Part shown: piece by piece, positions 7,616-16,009 of the stretch
Layout: each line of letters begins with the position of its first letter
Numbering within the stretch: the first letter of the stretch is position 1
Origin: Puniceicoccales bacterium
Lineage (GTDB): Bacteria > Verrucomicrobiota > Verrucomicrobiia > Opitutales > JAIRKQ01
Direction of reading: 5' to 3'
NCBI GenBank assembly: GCA_031266155.1
Contig: JAISBO010000056.1
Coordinates: 1-33,313, forward strand
DNA: 33,313 nucleotides
Made by a program: the position numbers and the translations under genes
Notes under the pieces: model-generated
Database searches by the model: none
What the model saw: the letters and a program-made list of their open reading frames with translations, nothing else
Told to the model about the DNA's origin: nothing

Positions 7616-8213
7616 TCCTTATTTTTCCATGGATTATTTCCTCATTATCGGTGCCATCAACCATAAAAAATCTAGCATTTCCTTTTGCCAACCCCAAATA
7701 TCCATTGCGGATCTTTTCGAAAAAACTTTCATCTTCCTGCTCGATTCTATCGCGGGAACCATCTTCCAAAGCAATGCGCCTAAAGCTTTCTGCGACGCTT
7801 ATGTTTGGGAAAATTGTCATGTCGGGAATACATCCGCATAGGGCGAATTCGTTTAAAAATTGCACGGTATGCGGATCGACTGCCCGTGCAACACCTTGAT
7901 AAACGACGGTCGAATCGGAAAATCTGTCGCACAGGACAATTTTCCCAGATTTTATGGCCGGCGAAATTTTTTCGTCCACGTGTTGCGCTCGACTAGCTTC
8001 AAACAGCAATATTTCCGTCCGTATGGAGAAAACATCACCTTTATTACCATCCAGCAGAAGGTTGCGAATTTTTTCTCCGAGCTCCGTTCCCCCAGGCTCG
8101 CGGGTCACGATAACATCTTTCCCACTGGCACGTAACCAATTTGCCAGCATGTTTAGCTGGGTGCTTTTCCCGCAGCCCTCAATTCCTTCAAACGTAACGA
8201 ATATCCCACTCAT
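7584..8213 (-). CDS. tmk: Thymidylate kinase
   Basis: Phosphorylates dTMP to dTDP in dTTP synthesis. It has the full 209-residue length, with P-loop FEGIEGCGKSTQ (8-19), TREPGGTELGEKIRNLLL (37-54, including the REPGG motif), LLFEASRAQHV (69-79) and the DR motif VLCDRFSDSTVVYQG (93-107). The LID region is LEDGSRDRIEQEDESFF (149-165). Basic residues lie in the LID rather than in the P-loop, as in E. coli-type enzymes. It overlaps holB downstream by 32 nt and shares ATGA with the preceding sugar-kinase stop codon, so the three are almost certainly cotranscribed. Confidence 0.96.
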   Translation of the reverse strand: MSGIFVTFEGIEGCGKSTQLNMLANWLRASGKDVIVTREPGGTELGEKIRNLLLDGNKGDVFSIRTEILLFEASRAQHVDEKISPAIKSGKIVLCDRFSDSTVVYQGVARAVDPHTVQFLNEFALCGCIPDMTIFPNISVAESFRRIALEDGSRDRIEQEDESFFEKIRNGYLGLAKGNARFFMVDGTDNEEIIHGKIRNEFAERFFKN

Positions 8214-9277
8214 ATTGCTAAAATTTCCACATCATCCAGGGTTGGTGAAACCATGTTTTTTACGTAAAATGCCGACGTTGCTGCCGCAAAATTTATGGCA
8301 AAATTTATATCGTTGTTGCACAAATACGAAGCTAAAAAACCTGCGTTGTACCGGTCACCTGCCCCCGTTGAAATTTTCGGATTTTCCACGAAATACCTGT
8401 TCGTAATTGCAGACTCTTCGCCTGCGGCAACGGAAGATACTTTAACGCCATGGATAAACACCACCTCAATTTTTAAAACCTTGCGTAACAATTTGGCAGC
8501 CTCTTCCATACGGTCTTCCCTTTCATCGAGCTGAAAATCCTGTCCAATGGTATGCAATACCTGTTGTGCTTCCCGGACATTTAACCCCAGGACGGACCTT
8601 CCAAATTGTTGGTAGGAACTAATTAGGTCTAAAAATTCCATGAGCTCAGATTGTTTTCTTTTTTCTGGATCAGCCAAGTCGAAGAAAAATAGCCGATTAT
8701 TCTTTACACATTGCGGCAAAATTTCTGTGGCAAAAAACTGGGCAATGCTTGTCATGTGTTGCATCATTGTCCAGTTTACCATGGCGAAGGCATCGCTTGA
8801 ATCGATGACGGAGACTAGGTCTTTGGGAGATATTTTTGCCAAAATGCTATGGACCGTTGTTTGGGACAACGATAGCATTTCTCCAAATAGGATTTTACCA
8901 TCGGAAAATTCTATGGCTCGAGTTTCACCGTAGCCTCCCGTGGAGATTGCCGATGTTTTATTGGCAAAATCTTGAAAAATATTATTCGCACAATCTCCGA
9001 GCGCGCCGATATATTTAACGTTAGCTCCAAACCTACGCAATGTTTCTGCCAATAGGGGACCATTGCCTCCCATCAGTTTTTTTTGCGGAACAAGCTCGAT
9101 GTTGGAACTTTTCCCCGCGGCGGACATTATTCTTTTCCCAAAATCGGAAATTGTTTCAATTCTTGCATATTTTTCACCGTCACGCATATCAACGGCCTGA
9201 ACTATTGTGTCGACGAAACCGTCGAACCCAACGACCACGTTTTTCGTTTGTATTTTTTCTAAATTTGCCGTTGCCAT
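8210..9277 (-). CDS. PfkB-family carbohydrate/nucleoside kinase
   Basis: Ribokinase-fold sugar kinase of 355 residues. The N-terminal substrate lobe shows VVGFDGFVDTIV (15-26) and KLMGGNGPLLAETLRRFG (67-84). The C-terminal PfkB signature is STGAGDRYNAGFLASYL (303-319), with the anion hole GAGD and catalytic Asp 308. The N-terminal extension and KKLMGGNGP are unlike fructokinase, ribokinase or 1-phosphofructokinase, so the substrate is not assigned. I recall similar proteins in Verrucomicrobiota and Planctomycetes annotated only as carbohydrate kinase. Its stop overlaps the tmk start (ATGA), and it starts 5 nt after the LptF/G-like gene. Confidence 0.85.
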   Translation of the reverse strand: MATANLEKIQTKNVVVGFDGFVDTIVQAVDMRDGEKYARIETISDFGKRIMSAAGKSSNIELVPQKKLMGGNGPLLAETLRRFGANVKYIGALGDCANNIFQDFANKTSAISTGGYGETRAIEFSDGKILFGEMLSLSQTTVHSILAKISPKDLVSVIDSSDAFAMVNWTMMQHMTSIAQFFATEILPQCVKNNRLFFFDLADPEKRKQSELMEFLDLISSYQQFGRSVLGLNVREAQQVLHTIGQDFQLDEREDRMEEAAKLLRKVLKIEVVFIHGVKVSSVAAGEESAITNRYFVENPKISTGAGDRYNAGFLASYLCNNDINFAINFAAATSAFYVKNMVSPTLDDVEILAI

Positions 9278-9282
9278 GATGA

Positions 9283-10428
9283 TTAATGCTGTGATGCACG
9301 ACAGAATAGGGGAATGCCCAGTCCCACTAGTATCATATTGGGTATCCAGGCCAAAATATCAGGTCGTAGGCGGGGATAATCCCCGAACAAAGAGAACATT
9401 GCCATGACGAAATAGTATCCTATGCACAAACACAACGCTATGCCAACATTTAATGGAGTATCCCTGCGATGAACTCTCATGCCAAGAGGAATGGACAGTA
9501 TGGTCATTGCTAATATTCCAAACGCATTTGCAAGATTGCTGCTAATTTGCATATTTATAAGTGTTTTTTGACGGCGAATGCTTTCATAGGAAATCGTATC
9601 TTTTCTAAAATTCAAACTTTTTTTGGCAGCCAACAGTTCACCCAACGTCATCCGATGAAATTTTTTTTTGGCCTGAATGGGAACCCCCAGGAACTCTTTT
9701 ACCGGCAAGTTAATCGTTATATTTTGAAAGAAAACAATTTTTGGGACTCTTTGTAGATCAGTTGCAGAATCATAAAGGTCGAATTTTTCCATGTTTCCAT
9801 CGTTTAATTTTAATAAAAATGTACCCGATGACTCCTCAAACACTATCTGTCCGCTTTTGGCGGAAATGTAGGAATCCAATAAATTCCTTTCGTCGAACCG
9901 CCAAATTTTCATGCCATTAAAGTTTCCCTTTGATAGGCTGTCGACGTATATCGCATACCCTGGGAAATAGTCATTAAATGTTTTCGGAGCAATAAACCGC
10001 ATTGGCTTTTCCCGTATAATATCCCTGAAAAATTGCCTATATTTGCTGACGGAATTGGGGGCATAGCATAGGTTGATATAGCTGGCAAATAGGGTAAAAG
10101 ACAGTGCCAATAAAAATATTGGTCGTGTAATTTTCCACAGGCCCATGCCGATGCTTTTCATGGCAAGTATTTCGTTTTGGGACGACATGCGTCCTATTAC
10201 GACCAATACCCCGGTCATCATACCAAGCGGAAGAGCATATGAAATGACAGATGGTGTAAGTATACACAGCATTTGAAGGGCTTCCTGCCATCTTAATCGT
10301 TTCATCGTTACCCATTCCATCACATCCCTCATGGCATTCGCCACAAGCAATATGCTTACGAATAAACCAGTCGCCGTACAACAAACGATGAAAGTCTCTC
10401 TAAAAACGTATCTTCTAAAAAGGTTCAC
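9283..10428 (-). CDS. LptF/LptG (YjgP/YjgQ) family permease
   Basis: Inner-membrane subunit of the lipopolysaccharide export ABC complex (LptB2FG). The 381-residue layout is typical: three N-terminal membrane segments (about 12-30, 58-80, 100-120) and a periplasmic jellyroll-like region (about 130-300, with FPGYAIYVDSLS and MKIWRFDERN). Three C-terminal segments follow (about 305-325, 330-350, 358-376). MNLFRRYVFRETF and MSSQNEILAMKSIGMG, the coupling helix with its conserved E and G, are family marks. LptF and LptG cannot be separated without a tree. It lies 8 nt after leuS and 5 nt before the PfkB-like gene. Its presence implies a Gram-negative outer membrane. Confidence 0.9.
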   Translation of the reverse strand: MNLFRRYVFRETFIVCCTATGLFVSILLVANAMRDVMEWVTMKRLRWQEALQMLCILTPSVISYALPLGMMTGVLVVIGRMSSQNEILAMKSIGMGLWKITRPIFLLALSFTLFASYINLCYAPNSVSKYRQFFRDIIREKPMRFIAPKTFNDYFPGYAIYVDSLSKGNFNGMKIWRFDERNLLDSYISAKSGQIVFEESSGTFLLKLNDGNMEKFDLYDSATDLQRVPKIVFFQNITINLPVKEFLGVPIQAKKKFHRMTLGELLAAKKSLNFRKDTISYESIRRQKTLINMQISSNLANAFGILAMTILSIPLGMRVHRRDTPLNVGIALCLCIGYYFVMAMFSLFGDYPRLRPDILAWIPNMILVGLGIPLFCRASQH

Positions 10429-10436
10429 AGCAAAAA

Positions 10437-13037
10437 TTATTCAACGACAAAGTTAACAACTGTTCCGTTGACGTAAACCTTTTTGAGTATTTTTTTATCG
10501 GCGACGTATTTTTTTACATTCCCGATGTTTATGGCGAGTTCAAAAATGGTATCTTCCGACATGTTTGCGTCATTTATGACTAATTCTGCCCGCATTTTCC
10601 CATTGACTTGAACGATAATCTTTTGGGAGGTTGCTACGATTTTCGAATCATCGTAGTCCGGCCAGGTGGCATCGTAAATGCTACTATTGTTTCCAAGCCT
10701 TGCCCATAATTCTTCGGAAATATGGGGAGCGAAGGGCGCTAAAATTTTTAGGAAATTCCCGGCGGAGGCATTGTCGAATCCTTCTGCTTTTTGTATGGAA
10801 TTCAAACATATCATCATCTGGGAAATTGCCGTATTGAACTTTAGCCCTTCGATGTCATTTCCAACCTTCTTAATAGTTTCATTGACGACCTTTTGGCATT
10901 CGTCGGATAAACTGTCGTGAAAGCTTTTGCTATTACCATCCCCATCTATGTATTCGTTCCAAATTTTTTTCAAAAACCGAGAAACACCCTCTATGCCTTT
11001 TGTGCTCCACGGCTTCATCATGTCTAGCGGGCCAAGAAACATCTCATATAACCTTAGGGCATCTGCGCCATAGTGCTTCACAATTTCGTCGGGGTTAATG
11101 ACATTTCCGCGGCTTTTGGACATTTTTGTCCCGTCCTCGCCGAGGATGATGCCCTGGTGAAACAGTTTCTTAAATGGTTCTTTCCCTGTCTTGATAGCTC
11201 CTATATCAAACAGAAACCTATGCCAAAATCTTGCATAGAGAAGGTGTAGAACCGCATGCTCCGCTCCCCCTATGTAAAAATCTGGTGTTTGCCAATAATC
11301 TATCGCATTTGGATCGACAATGTCGGTTTCACAGTGGGGCGACAGGTACCTCAAGTAATACCAGCAGGAGCCTGCCCATTGTGGCATGGTATTTGTTTCT
11401 CGGCGACCCAGCACCCAGGAGGAATTTTTGTTTTTTTCATCAAAATCCCCCGCGGGAACAATCTGCCCCGTTTCGACATTTACATAAACGTTCAACCAGG
11501 AGTGTATTTTTGCAAGAGGACTTTCCCCATCACCGGAAGGTAAATAATTATCGGTTGGCGGCAAAGTCAAAGGCAAATGGCTTGTACAAAGCGGCAAAGC
11601 ACAATACATTTCCCCATCCTTGCCATTGGAGATAGGCTCATCCGGTAAAAATTCTTTGAAATAAAATTTATCATTCAAAACCGCCGCCTTGTAGTCATTT
11701 TCTTTGATCCAGATTATTGGAATGGGTTCCCCCCAATATCTTTGGCGGGAAAACAACCAGTCTCGCAATTTGTAATTTTGTGCAAAATCAGCCCGTTTGG
11801 TTTCTCGTAGCCAGGATACGATTTTTCCCTTAGCTTCTTCGGATGGGAGTCCATTGAAATTTCCAGAATTTATCAAAACTCCCTCTCCCACATATGGCAA
11901 ATGGCTGTCTCCGGAAGCATCGTTGATTACTTGGGTGATTGCAATGTCATATTCGGAAGCAAAGTCATAGTCCCGTTTATCATGCCCAGGGACTGCCATA
12001 ATGGCGCCGCTTCCATAGCTGACCAATACGTAATCGGCTACCCAAATTTCTATCTTTTCGCCGTTGGCAGGGTTTATGGCATAGGCTCCCGTTGGCACCC
12101 CTGTTTTTGTTTTCGCCAGGTCCGTCCGTTCCAAATCACTCTTCTTTTGACTGTTTTCGACGTACTTTTTCATGCCATTTTTTAACTTTGGAACAACAAT
12201 TTTTTCAACGAGTGGGTGCTCCGGGGCCAAGACTAAAAATGTTACCCCAAAAATGGTATCCGGACGGGTGGTATATATGCAAATTATGCAAATTTCTTCC
12301 TCATGGCCATCGACCTTGAAATAAATATTTGCCCCTTCCGATTTCCCTATCCAGGCTATCTGTTGACGTTTCGTTGAATCTGGCCAGTCAATATTCGACA
12401 ATTCTTCGAGTAATTTGTCGGCATAGCGTGTTATTCTTAGAACCCACTGGCATAGGTTTTTTCTAATAACCGGGAAATTGCCTCGCTCGGATAGTCCACC
12501 GATGACCTCTTCATTGGCTAGGACTGATTTTAACCCTTCGCACCACCAAACGGGACACTCATCCACGTAGGCCAACCCATGCTTAAAAAGTTGTAAAAAT
12601 ATCCACTGGGTCCACTTAAAATAGGTGGGGTCGGTGGTATTAATTTCCCTTTCCCAGTCAATCGCAAACCCGATTCGTTTCATTTGCTTTTTGAAGACTG
12701 ATATATTGTTGGCAGTATTAGTGGCAGGGTTAACACCCGTTTGAATTGCGTGCTGTTCCGCCGGGAGTCCAAACGCATCCCATCCCATTGGGTGTAATAC
12801 ATTATACCCCTTTGCGTGCTTGTATCTCGCCAATATATCGGACGCGGTATACCCTTCGGGATGGCCAATGTGTAGACCTGCCCCCGATGGATAGGGAAAC
12901 ATGTCCAAAGCATAGTATTTTTCTTTGGAAGGATTTTCTCGTACGCAGAACGTTTTGTTTTCATCCCAAAACTTTTGCCAAAACAGCTCTATTTGATCAA
13001 AGTCATATTGTTTGCAACCGGAATACATGGCGGCCAT
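10437..13037 (-). CDS. leuS: Leucyl-tRNA synthetase
   Basis: Class Ia synthetase charging tRNA-Leu. Using the ATG ending at 13037 (866 aa), the HIGH motif is in GAGLHIGHPEGYTASD (about 53-68). The CP1 editing domain shows TTRPDTIFGVTFLVLAPEHP and the later GSGAIMAVPGHDKRDYDFA. The leucine-specific region carries GRRETNTMPQWAGSCWYYLR, and KMSKSRGNVINPD starts near 638. The C-terminal domain ends with VQVNGKMRAELVI and KKVYVNGTVVNFVVE, typical of bacterial LeuRS. The frame is open to a TTG at 13067; another ATG at 13028 is equally close to the family start YDFDQIE. AGGGG lies 13 nt upstream of 13037, a loose fit. It is the head of the long minus-strand gene run. Confidence 0.96.
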   Translation of the reverse strand: MAAMYSGCKQYDFDQIELFWQKFWDENKTFCVRENPSKEKYYALDMFPYPSGAGLHIGHPEGYTASDILARYKHAKGYNVLHPMGWDAFGLPAEQHAIQTGVNPATNTANNISVFKKQMKRIGFAIDWEREINTTDPTYFKWTQWIFLQLFKHGLAYVDECPVWWCEGLKSVLANEEVIGGLSERGNFPVIRKNLCQWVLRITRYADKLLEELSNIDWPDSTKRQQIAWIGKSEGANIYFKVDGHEEEICIICIYTTRPDTIFGVTFLVLAPEHPLVEKIVVPKLKNGMKKYVENSQKKSDLERTDLAKTKTGVPTGAYAINPANGEKIEIWVADYVLVSYGSGAIMAVPGHDKRDYDFASEYDIAITQVINDASGDSHLPYVGEGVLINSGNFNGLPSEEAKGKIVSWLRETKRADFAQNYKLRDWLFSRQRYWGEPIPIIWIKENDYKAAVLNDKFYFKEFLPDEPISNGKDGEMYCALPLCTSHLPLTLPPTDNYLPSGDGESPLAKIHSWLNVYVNVETGQIVPAGDFDEKNKNSSWVLGRRETNTMPQWAGSCWYYLRYLSPHCETDIVDPNAIDYWQTPDFYIGGAEHAVLHLLYARFWHRFLFDIGAIKTGKEPFKKLFHQGIILGEDGTKMSKSRGNVINPDEIVKHYGADALRLYEMFLGPLDMMKPWSTKGIEGVSRFLKKIWNEYIDGDGNSKSFHDSLSDECQKVVNETIKKVGNDIEGLKFNTAISQMMICLNSIQKAEGFDNASAGNFLKILAPFAPHISEELWARLGNNSSIYDATWPDYDDSKIVATSQKIIVQVNGKMRAELVINDANMSEDTIFELAINIGNVKKYVADKKILKKVYVNGTVVNFVVE

Positions 13038-13256
13038 ATAACAAATGTTTCCCCTAGAGAAAAGCAAAATTTTATGGCTCCAGAATTTTTAAATTTTTTA
13101 AAAAATACTCGACAATAGCACACAACTATGCAAAGATGCCAACCATCTTCGTGCATATTCGCATTCACTAAAACAAAGATTGATGTATTTTTGGGATTAA
13201 ACATGTTCGCGATTTTTAATGCATGGCTTTCTATGATTAGAAAAATTTGAATTTTT

Positions 13257-15185
13257 ATGGATACGGAACTTACTAACGGTGATGACTATGAAGTGAAAAA
13301 AAATAGACGAAAATCGTCTACCAAACCAATTAAACACAACCAAAATACTTCCCAAAACGCTGAATCAGCTGCCCCTAATGGAGAAGATGATTATGTGCCC
13401 GAAAGGTTTTCTACCGATTTGGACAATGGCAATGACTCTGGAATTTCGCACGATACGAGTAACGATGGTGCCTCCGATGTCGTTTGGACTCCTAGGCATT
13501 CAAACACCGCCATAGATGATGATTTATCTCCTGTCCCCGTGGACAATTCTGAAAGGAAAAATGCCGAAGGGCGAAGATTTTCCACGCAGGTTGAAGAACA
13601 ATCACCGTCAAATGCAACGCGGATGTCTTCCCAGAGACAACAAAATCATCGCAATGGCAATGACAGGCCCCGAAACAATGACAATCGGTCCCAGAACAAT
13701 GGAGGACGTTCTGGCAGAGATAACGGCAAAAATAATCACGGGAACAATGGTCAAAATTTTAAACACCAGCAAAATAATGGCCAAAACCGGCAGCGGTTTG
13801 CCAAGACAGTAAAAATTGGCCAGCTGTCGAGTGGATTAATTAAAGAAATGGGGTGTCTGAGTTCGTTCGACGCACTGGCAAATTTTGCCGATGAAAATAT
13901 CAATTTTGATACTCCTCCCTTCAATTTTAATGAGGCCTATGAAGCTCGAGCAACGTTGTCGATAAAAGATATTCCGGCCTATGACGGTGCGGCGGAAGAA
14001 AATAACAAAGGTAGTCATAAATTTTTTGAGGCCTTGATGGTAAAGAAGTTTGAAGAGAAAATTCCCATCATTGCCAGAGGGGTATTGGAAACCATTGAAG
14101 GTGGGGATGGCCTACTGGTATATGCCAACGATAATTATAGAATTCGTCCCCAGAGCGCATTTATTCCGAAGTTTTTGATACAGAAATATGGATTGCGTCG
14201 CGGACAGGACGTGGTGGCCTATTTGCACCCACCTGCCCAAAATTCCACCTGTCCATTCCTATTAAAAATCAACAGTGTAATAGACTGTGACCCAAGCCAG
14301 GTAGGCAATCTGCCGAAATTTAAGGATTTGATTCCGTTCTATCCTACGGAGAGGCTATTTTTGGAGTGCACGGGCGATACAAAATGGGACAATGTTTCCA
14401 TGCGCATTATCGATATTTTGACCCCCGTTGGCCTTGGGCAGCGTGGATTAATTGTTGCCCCTCCGAGGACGGGGAAAACCGTCCTGTTACAAGGGATAGC
14501 CAATGCCATTTCGAAAAATCGTCCCGATGTTAAACTGATCATACTGCTAATCGACGAAAGGCCGGAAGAAGTTACGGATTTTCGCAGGCAAGTCGCTAAT
14601 GCCGAAATAATCAGTTCAACGTTTGATGAATCCACGGACAATCATGTGCATGCAGCTGACATGGTGATCGACAAAGCTCGTAGGCAAGTAGAAGCAGGGA
14701 AACATGTGGTCATATTACTCGACTCGATTACGCGGCTCGCACGGGCTCACAATACGGAACAACCCAGCAGTGGCAAATTGTTGTCTGGCGGTGTTGATGC
14801 CAACGCTCTTCAGGCACCAAAAAAGTTTTTTGGAGCCGCAAGAAATATTGAGGGCGGAGGAAGTTTGACAATCCTAGCAACTGCGCTCGTGGAAACGGGA
14901 AGTCGCATGGATGAGGTAATTTTTGAAGAATTTAAGGGGACGGGGAACATGGAGCTGCATCTCGACAGAAGCCTCATCGATAAACGAATGTTCCCGGCAT
15001 TAAACATTGAAAAAAGTGGAACGAGGAAAGAGGAATTGCTCTATCATCCCGAGGAAATGGAAAAGGTATACGCTTTGCGACGGGCCGTAAAGGGGATTTC
15101 TCCGACCGATGCAATGGAGATGCTAATTCAGCGCATTAGAAAAACCAAAACAAACACAGAATTTTTGTTGAATGTAAACCGATGA
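13257..15185 (+). CDS. rho: Transcription termination factor Rho with Asn/Arg-rich N-terminal insert
   Basis: Hexameric RNA-dependent ATPase that ends transcription. The ATPase domain is complete: Walker A VAPPRTGKTVLLQ (400-412), LLIDERPEEVTDFRRQV (430-446), FDESTDNHVHAADMVIDKA (456-474), VVILLDSITRLARAHN (484-499), and Q-loop and R-loop regions around DANALQAPKKFFGAARN and ALVETGSRMDEVIFEEFKGTGN. The first ~185 residues are low complexity, acidic to residue ~90 and then very rich in Asn, Gln, Gly and Arg (125-180). The cold-shock-like primary RNA site has ARGVLETIEGGDGLLVY (273-289) where Rho usually has a DGFGFLR-like motif. There is PRTGKT where E. coli has PKAGKT. No Shine-Dalgarno is visible. 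It precedes bioW by 36 nt. Confidence 0.95.
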   Translation: MDTELTNGDDYEVKKNRRKSSTKPIKHNQNTSQNAESAAPNGEDDYVPERFSTDLDNGNDSGISHDTSNDGASDVVWTPRHSNTAIDDDLSPVPVDNSERKNAEGRRFSTQVEEQSPSNATRMSSQRQQNHRNGNDRPRNNDNRSQNNGGRSGRDNGKNNHGNNGQNFKHQQNNGQNRQRFAKTVKIGQLSSGLIKEMGCLSSFDALANFADENINFDTPPFNFNEAYEARATLSIKDIPAYDGAAEENNKGSHKFFEALMVKKFEEKIPIIARGVLETIEGGDGLLVYANDNYRIRPQSAFIPKFLIQKYGLRRGQDVVAYLHPPAQNSTCPFLLKINSVIDCDPSQVGNLPKFKDLIPFYPTERLFLECTGDTKWDNVSMRIIDILTPVGLGQRGLIVAPPRTGKTVLLQGIANAISKNRPDVKLIILLIDERPEEVTDFRRQVANAEIISSTFDESTDNHVHAADMVIDKARRQVEAGKHVVILLDSITRLARAHNTEQPSSGKLLSGGVDANALQAPKKFFGAARNIEGGGSLTILATALVETGSRMDEVIFEEFKGTGNMELHLDRSLIDKRMFPALNIEKSGTRKEELLYHPEEMEKVYALRRAVKGISPTDAMEMLIQRIRKTKTNTEFLLNVNR

Positions 15186-15221
15186 TTTAAAGTCTCCAGG
15201 ATGTAGATATTTGTCGTTCCA

Positions 15222-16007
15222 ATGAGTGAAAATAAATCATCGCCACATTACCTGTTTAGCATACGCATGCGAGCCGCAACCAATGGCAGTAATGGAAATG
15301 AAAGACGGCATTTATCCGGTTGTGAACGTTTAGTATCCGGTGACCAGATGGCCACGGTTGTTCAAAACCTTTTCCAGAGGATTTTAACACATACGCGTGG
15401 AGAAGCGGATGCCATTAATATCCAAATCGACAAAATAGACAGGGCAATGGTCCGTCTGGTCCCTGCTTTAGCGATAGAATCACTGGAATTTGCAACCGTG
15501 GAACAAGCCCGCAGCAGTGCTATTACTTCGCTCGTTGAATTTGGGGTTTCAAAAATTGCAGCGTGCAAGGGCATTGAATTAATCAAGAATTTATCGGCAA
15601 GTATGCGGGGAGGAATGGTCCTGGATGCTATTGCCGGTGAACGCATTGATGGCTCTGGTGTCCGTGGGATTCGACTATCGCACATGGACTGTGAAAATGA
15701 ATCCGCATTTTTGAGTTTTTTAGCCGAATCCGAACTAGGTAGCGAAAAGGTTCGAGAAGCCATAATATTAGCTTCGAAAGCAGCATTTGCAAAGGATTGT
15801 GTGGCTGAGTTGTGTTGGTCTGATGATCCGCACTACGTTACTGGATATGTTGCTTCCAAAGAAACCTATAGGAGACTTTCTCCGATGAAATTAAAAGAGG
15901 ACCATATCGGTGGGCGTGTGTTTTTTGTTAATCCGAGCGTAGACCTCGAGGATTTAATTGACTTTTTCGAACATCAGCCGGTATTGGTGAAAGCTTTGAG
16001 GAAATAG
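15222..16007 (+). CDS. bioW: 6-carboxyhexanoate-CoA ligase (pimeloyl-CoA synthetase)
   Basis: Makes pimeloyl-CoA from pimelate, CoA and ATP, the entry step to biotin in BioW organisms. Marks: LFSIRMRAA near the start (family YSxRMRAS), HLSGCERLVSG, then DAINIQIDKID (family pattern for hydrophobic-N-hydroxyl-hydrophobic), ALAIESLEFATVEQARS, MRGGMVLDAIAGERID, and GVRGIRLSHMD (family RGVRVSRMDW). The C-terminal part has YVTGYVASK and a Gly-rich GGRVFFV. At 261 residues it fits the family (about 230-260), with a slightly longer N-terminus. The stop is 2 nt before the bioF ATG, so the pair is coupled. No strong Shine-Dalgarno is visible. It may share transcription with rho. Confidence 0.9.
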   Translation: MSENKSSPHYLFSIRMRAATNGSNGNERRHLSGCERLVSGDQMATVVQNLFQRILTHTRGEADAINIQIDKIDRAMVRLVPALAIESLEFATVEQARSSAITSLVEFGVSKIAACKGIELIKNLSASMRGGMVLDAIAGERIDGSGVRGIRLSHMDCENESAFLSFLAESELGSEKVREAIILASKAAFAKDCVAELCWSDDPHYVTGYVASKETYRRLSPMKLKEDHIGGRVFFVNPSVDLEDLIDFFEHQPVLVKALRK

Positions 16008-16009
16008 AC

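Noticed and set aside
7216..8406. Several plus-strand open frames opposite holB, tmk and the PfkB-like gene
   Set aside because: They are antisense to three well-supported genes and show no domain pattern.
11231..11635. Long plus-strand open frame (134 codons) inside leuS
   Set aside because: It lies wholly antisense to the highly conserved leuS frame and has a Pro/His/Arg-rich composition typical of shadow frames.
13038..13067. TTG start for leuS giving 10 extra residues
   Set aside because: The extra residues are outside the family alignment and a TTG start is less likely than the ATGs at 13037 or 13028, although a GGAG lies upstream of it.
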